Positions 6,737 through 7,928 of a stretch of DNA of 7,928 nucleotides are shown in pieces. Each line of letters starts with the position of its first letter. The stretch's first letter is position 1. The notes below the pieces were generated by a model. That model made no database searches, was not told the DNA's origin, and saw only the letters and a program-made list of their open reading frames with translations. A program made the position numbers and the translations under genes. Where the stretch lies: contig JAPPPC010000545.1 in NCBI GenBank assembly GCA_028817685.1, forward strand, positions 1 through 7,928, given 5' to 3'. Source of the stretch: Rhodospirillaceae bacterium (lineage in GTDB: Bacteria > Pseudomonadota > Alphaproteobacteria > UBA8366 > GCA-2717185).

Positions 6737-7928
6737 ATGAAACCCAGAAGCAAATTAGCGATCGCATTGGGAGCCGGCGCCGCCGTTGCTCTTGCTGTGG
6801 CCTCGCCTGCCAATGCGGTAAAGCGAGGCGGTGTTTTGAACATCGTCGTTGGTAGTAAGATCCCGTCCTACGACGGACACCGCGAAACGACGTTCGGTAT
6901 GATTCATCCGATTCGTCCGTTTTACAGCCTGCTGATCCGGGTCAATCCGGACAATCCGCAGTCGACGAGCGATTTCCAGTGCGACGTTTGCGAACATTGG
7001 AAAACGTCCGATGACGGCAAGACCTATACCTTCAAGATCCGCGAGAATGTGAAGTTCCACGACGGCACGCCGCTGACGGCTGACGACATTGTGGCGACTT
7101 ACAACAAGCTGATTTTCCCGCCGAAGGGTATCGCCAGTTCGCGTAAGGCGTTCTATGGCATGGTCGACAAGGTCGAGAAGACCGGCAAATACGAAGTCGT
7201 TTTCCGACTGAAGTATGCGACGGGCGGCTTTATCCCCGCGCTCGCGACGCCGTTCAACTTCGTGTACTCGAAGAAGGACCTCGACACGCACGGCTACACC
7301 TGGCACCAGAAAAACATCAATGGTACCGGTGCGTTCACGTTCGTCCAGCATCAGCCTGGCGCGTTCGTTGAAGGCAAGCGCTATGCCAACTATCACCTGA
7401 AGGGTGAAGACGGTAAGCCGAAGCCGTATCTCGATGGCTACAAGGCCATTTCCGCGCCGAAGATGGCGGTTCGTCTCCAGGCGATCCGTGGTGACCGCGC
7501 GCAGATCGAATTCCGCGCCTTCCCGCCGAAGGCTCGCGATGATCTGAAGAAAGCTCTTGGCGACAAGATCACCGTCCAAGAAAGTGACTGGAACTGCGTC
7601 ATGGGCTTCAGCTCCAACCAGAAGCTGAAGAAATTCCAGGACGTGCGTATCCGCCAGGCTCTGACCTTGGCGATGGACCGCTGGGGAGGCTCGAAATACC
7701 TCTCGCAGATCGCCATCGTGAAGACGGTTGGCGGCATGGTCTTCCCGAACCACAAGCTGGCGGCAACCAAAGCCGAATTGCAGCAGATGATCGGTTATGG
7801 CGAAGATCTTAAGGCCAACCAAGAGAAGGCCAAGAAACTTCTCGCGGATGCCGGCGTCTCCGGCATGAAGGTCGAGCTTCTCAACCGTGCGGTTGACCAG
7901 CCGTACAAGGTTGTCGGCACGTGGATGC
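6737..7928 (+). CDS. ABC transporter substrate-binding protein, family 5 (peptide/nickel type), 3'-truncated by window edge
   Basis: An open frame from an ATG to the window edge, 397 codons; family members usually have about 500-550 residues, so roughly 100-150 are missing. The AAGGAG at 6723-6728, 8 bases ahead, fixes the start. Residues 1-27 are a Sec signal peptide: positive start (KPRSK), Ala/Leu/Val-rich core, and ANA before the predicted cut after Ala27. There is no lipobox Cys, so a soluble periplasmic protein is expected. Family 5 marks are the start of the mature chain (RGGVLNIVVG, 30-39) and the hallmark YTFKIRENVKFHDG (97-110) followed by PLTADDIV (112-119). AMDRWGG (about 318-324) occurs in the second lobe, where a family-typical ALDR-like motif is expected. 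It binds substrate in the periplasm and delivers it to permeases not seen here. Odd feature: Cys82 and Cys85 form a CDVC pair where relatives often have an L-A-E-S-W-like segment; Cys287 is a third cysteine. Ligand unknown. Confidence 0.93.
   Translation, partial: MKPRSKLAIALGAGAAVALAVASPANAVKRGGVLNIVVGSKIPSYDGHRETTFGMIHPIRPFYSLLIRVNPDNPQSTSDFQCDVCEHWKTSDDGKTYTFKIRENVKFHDGTPLTADDIVATYNKLIFPPKGIASSRKAFYGMVDKVEKTGKYEVVFRLKYATGGFIPALATPFNFVYSKKDLDTHGYTWHQKNINGTGAFTFVQHQPGAFVEGKRYANYHLKGEDGKPKPYLDGYKAISAPKMAVRLQAIRGDRAQIEFRAFPPKARDDLKKALGDKITVQESDWNCVMGFSSNQKLKKFQDVRIRQALTLAMDRWGGSKYLSQIAIVKTVGGMVFPNHKLAATKAELQQMIGYGEDLKANQEKAKKLLADAGVSGMKVELLNRAVDQPYKVVGTWM

Noticed and set aside
6755..7822. Long antisense open frame (355 residues) opposite the binding-protein gene
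   Set aside because: It mirrors a gene with a signal peptide and family 5 motifs. Strong codon bias on one strand commonly leaves long stop-free frames on the other; nothing recognisable is encoded.

Overview
The window looks like chromosome from a moderately GC-rich Gram-negative bacterium, most likely an alphaproteobacterium. This is inferred from GC-rich third codon positions, strong GGAG-type ribosome sites, a TTGACA promoter box and the style of the proteins; there is no rRNA or other marker to confirm it. All six supported genes are on the + strand and packed closely. No tRNA, rRNA, CRISPR array, insertion sequence or prophage gene was recognised.

Left part (1-4250), a three-gene metabolic cluster: (i) the 3' part of a single-chain ADP-forming acyl-CoA ligase (acetate--CoA ligase family), cut by the window edge; (ii) 11 bases later, a 258-residue enoyl-CoA hydratase/isomerase (crotonase) that keeps both catalytic Glu positions; (iii) after a 72-base gap, a 535-residue thiamine-diphosphate enzyme of the acetolactate synthase-like superfamily. 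Together they suggest activation of a carboxylic acid to its CoA thioester, hydration of a double bond, and a ThDP-dependent C-C cleavage or ligation. The substrate cannot be read from the sequence.

Middle (4251-4570): a 320-base non-coding gap. It holds a 7-bp stem-loop and a good promoter candidate (perfect TTGACA, 17-base spacer, weak TAGCGT) whose predicted transcript would begin just ahead of the next operon.

Right part (4571-7928), a peptide/nickel-type (Dpp/Opp) ABC importer: two ATPases that overlap by 4 bases (DppD-like, then DppF-like), each with a C-terminal four-cysteine motif, then a 151-base gap and a family 5 periplasmic solute-binding protein that runs off the right edge. The two permease genes are not in the window and would be expected downstream, so the order (ATPase-ATPase-binding protein) differs from the common binding protein-permease-permease-ATPase-ATPase order. 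The importer may supply the substrate of the upstream enzymes, but only proximity supports that.

I found no clearly new system. The items most worth a second look are the unassigned ligase/crotonase/ThDP cluster, the CxxC pair in the binding protein, and the regulatory gap at 4251-4570.
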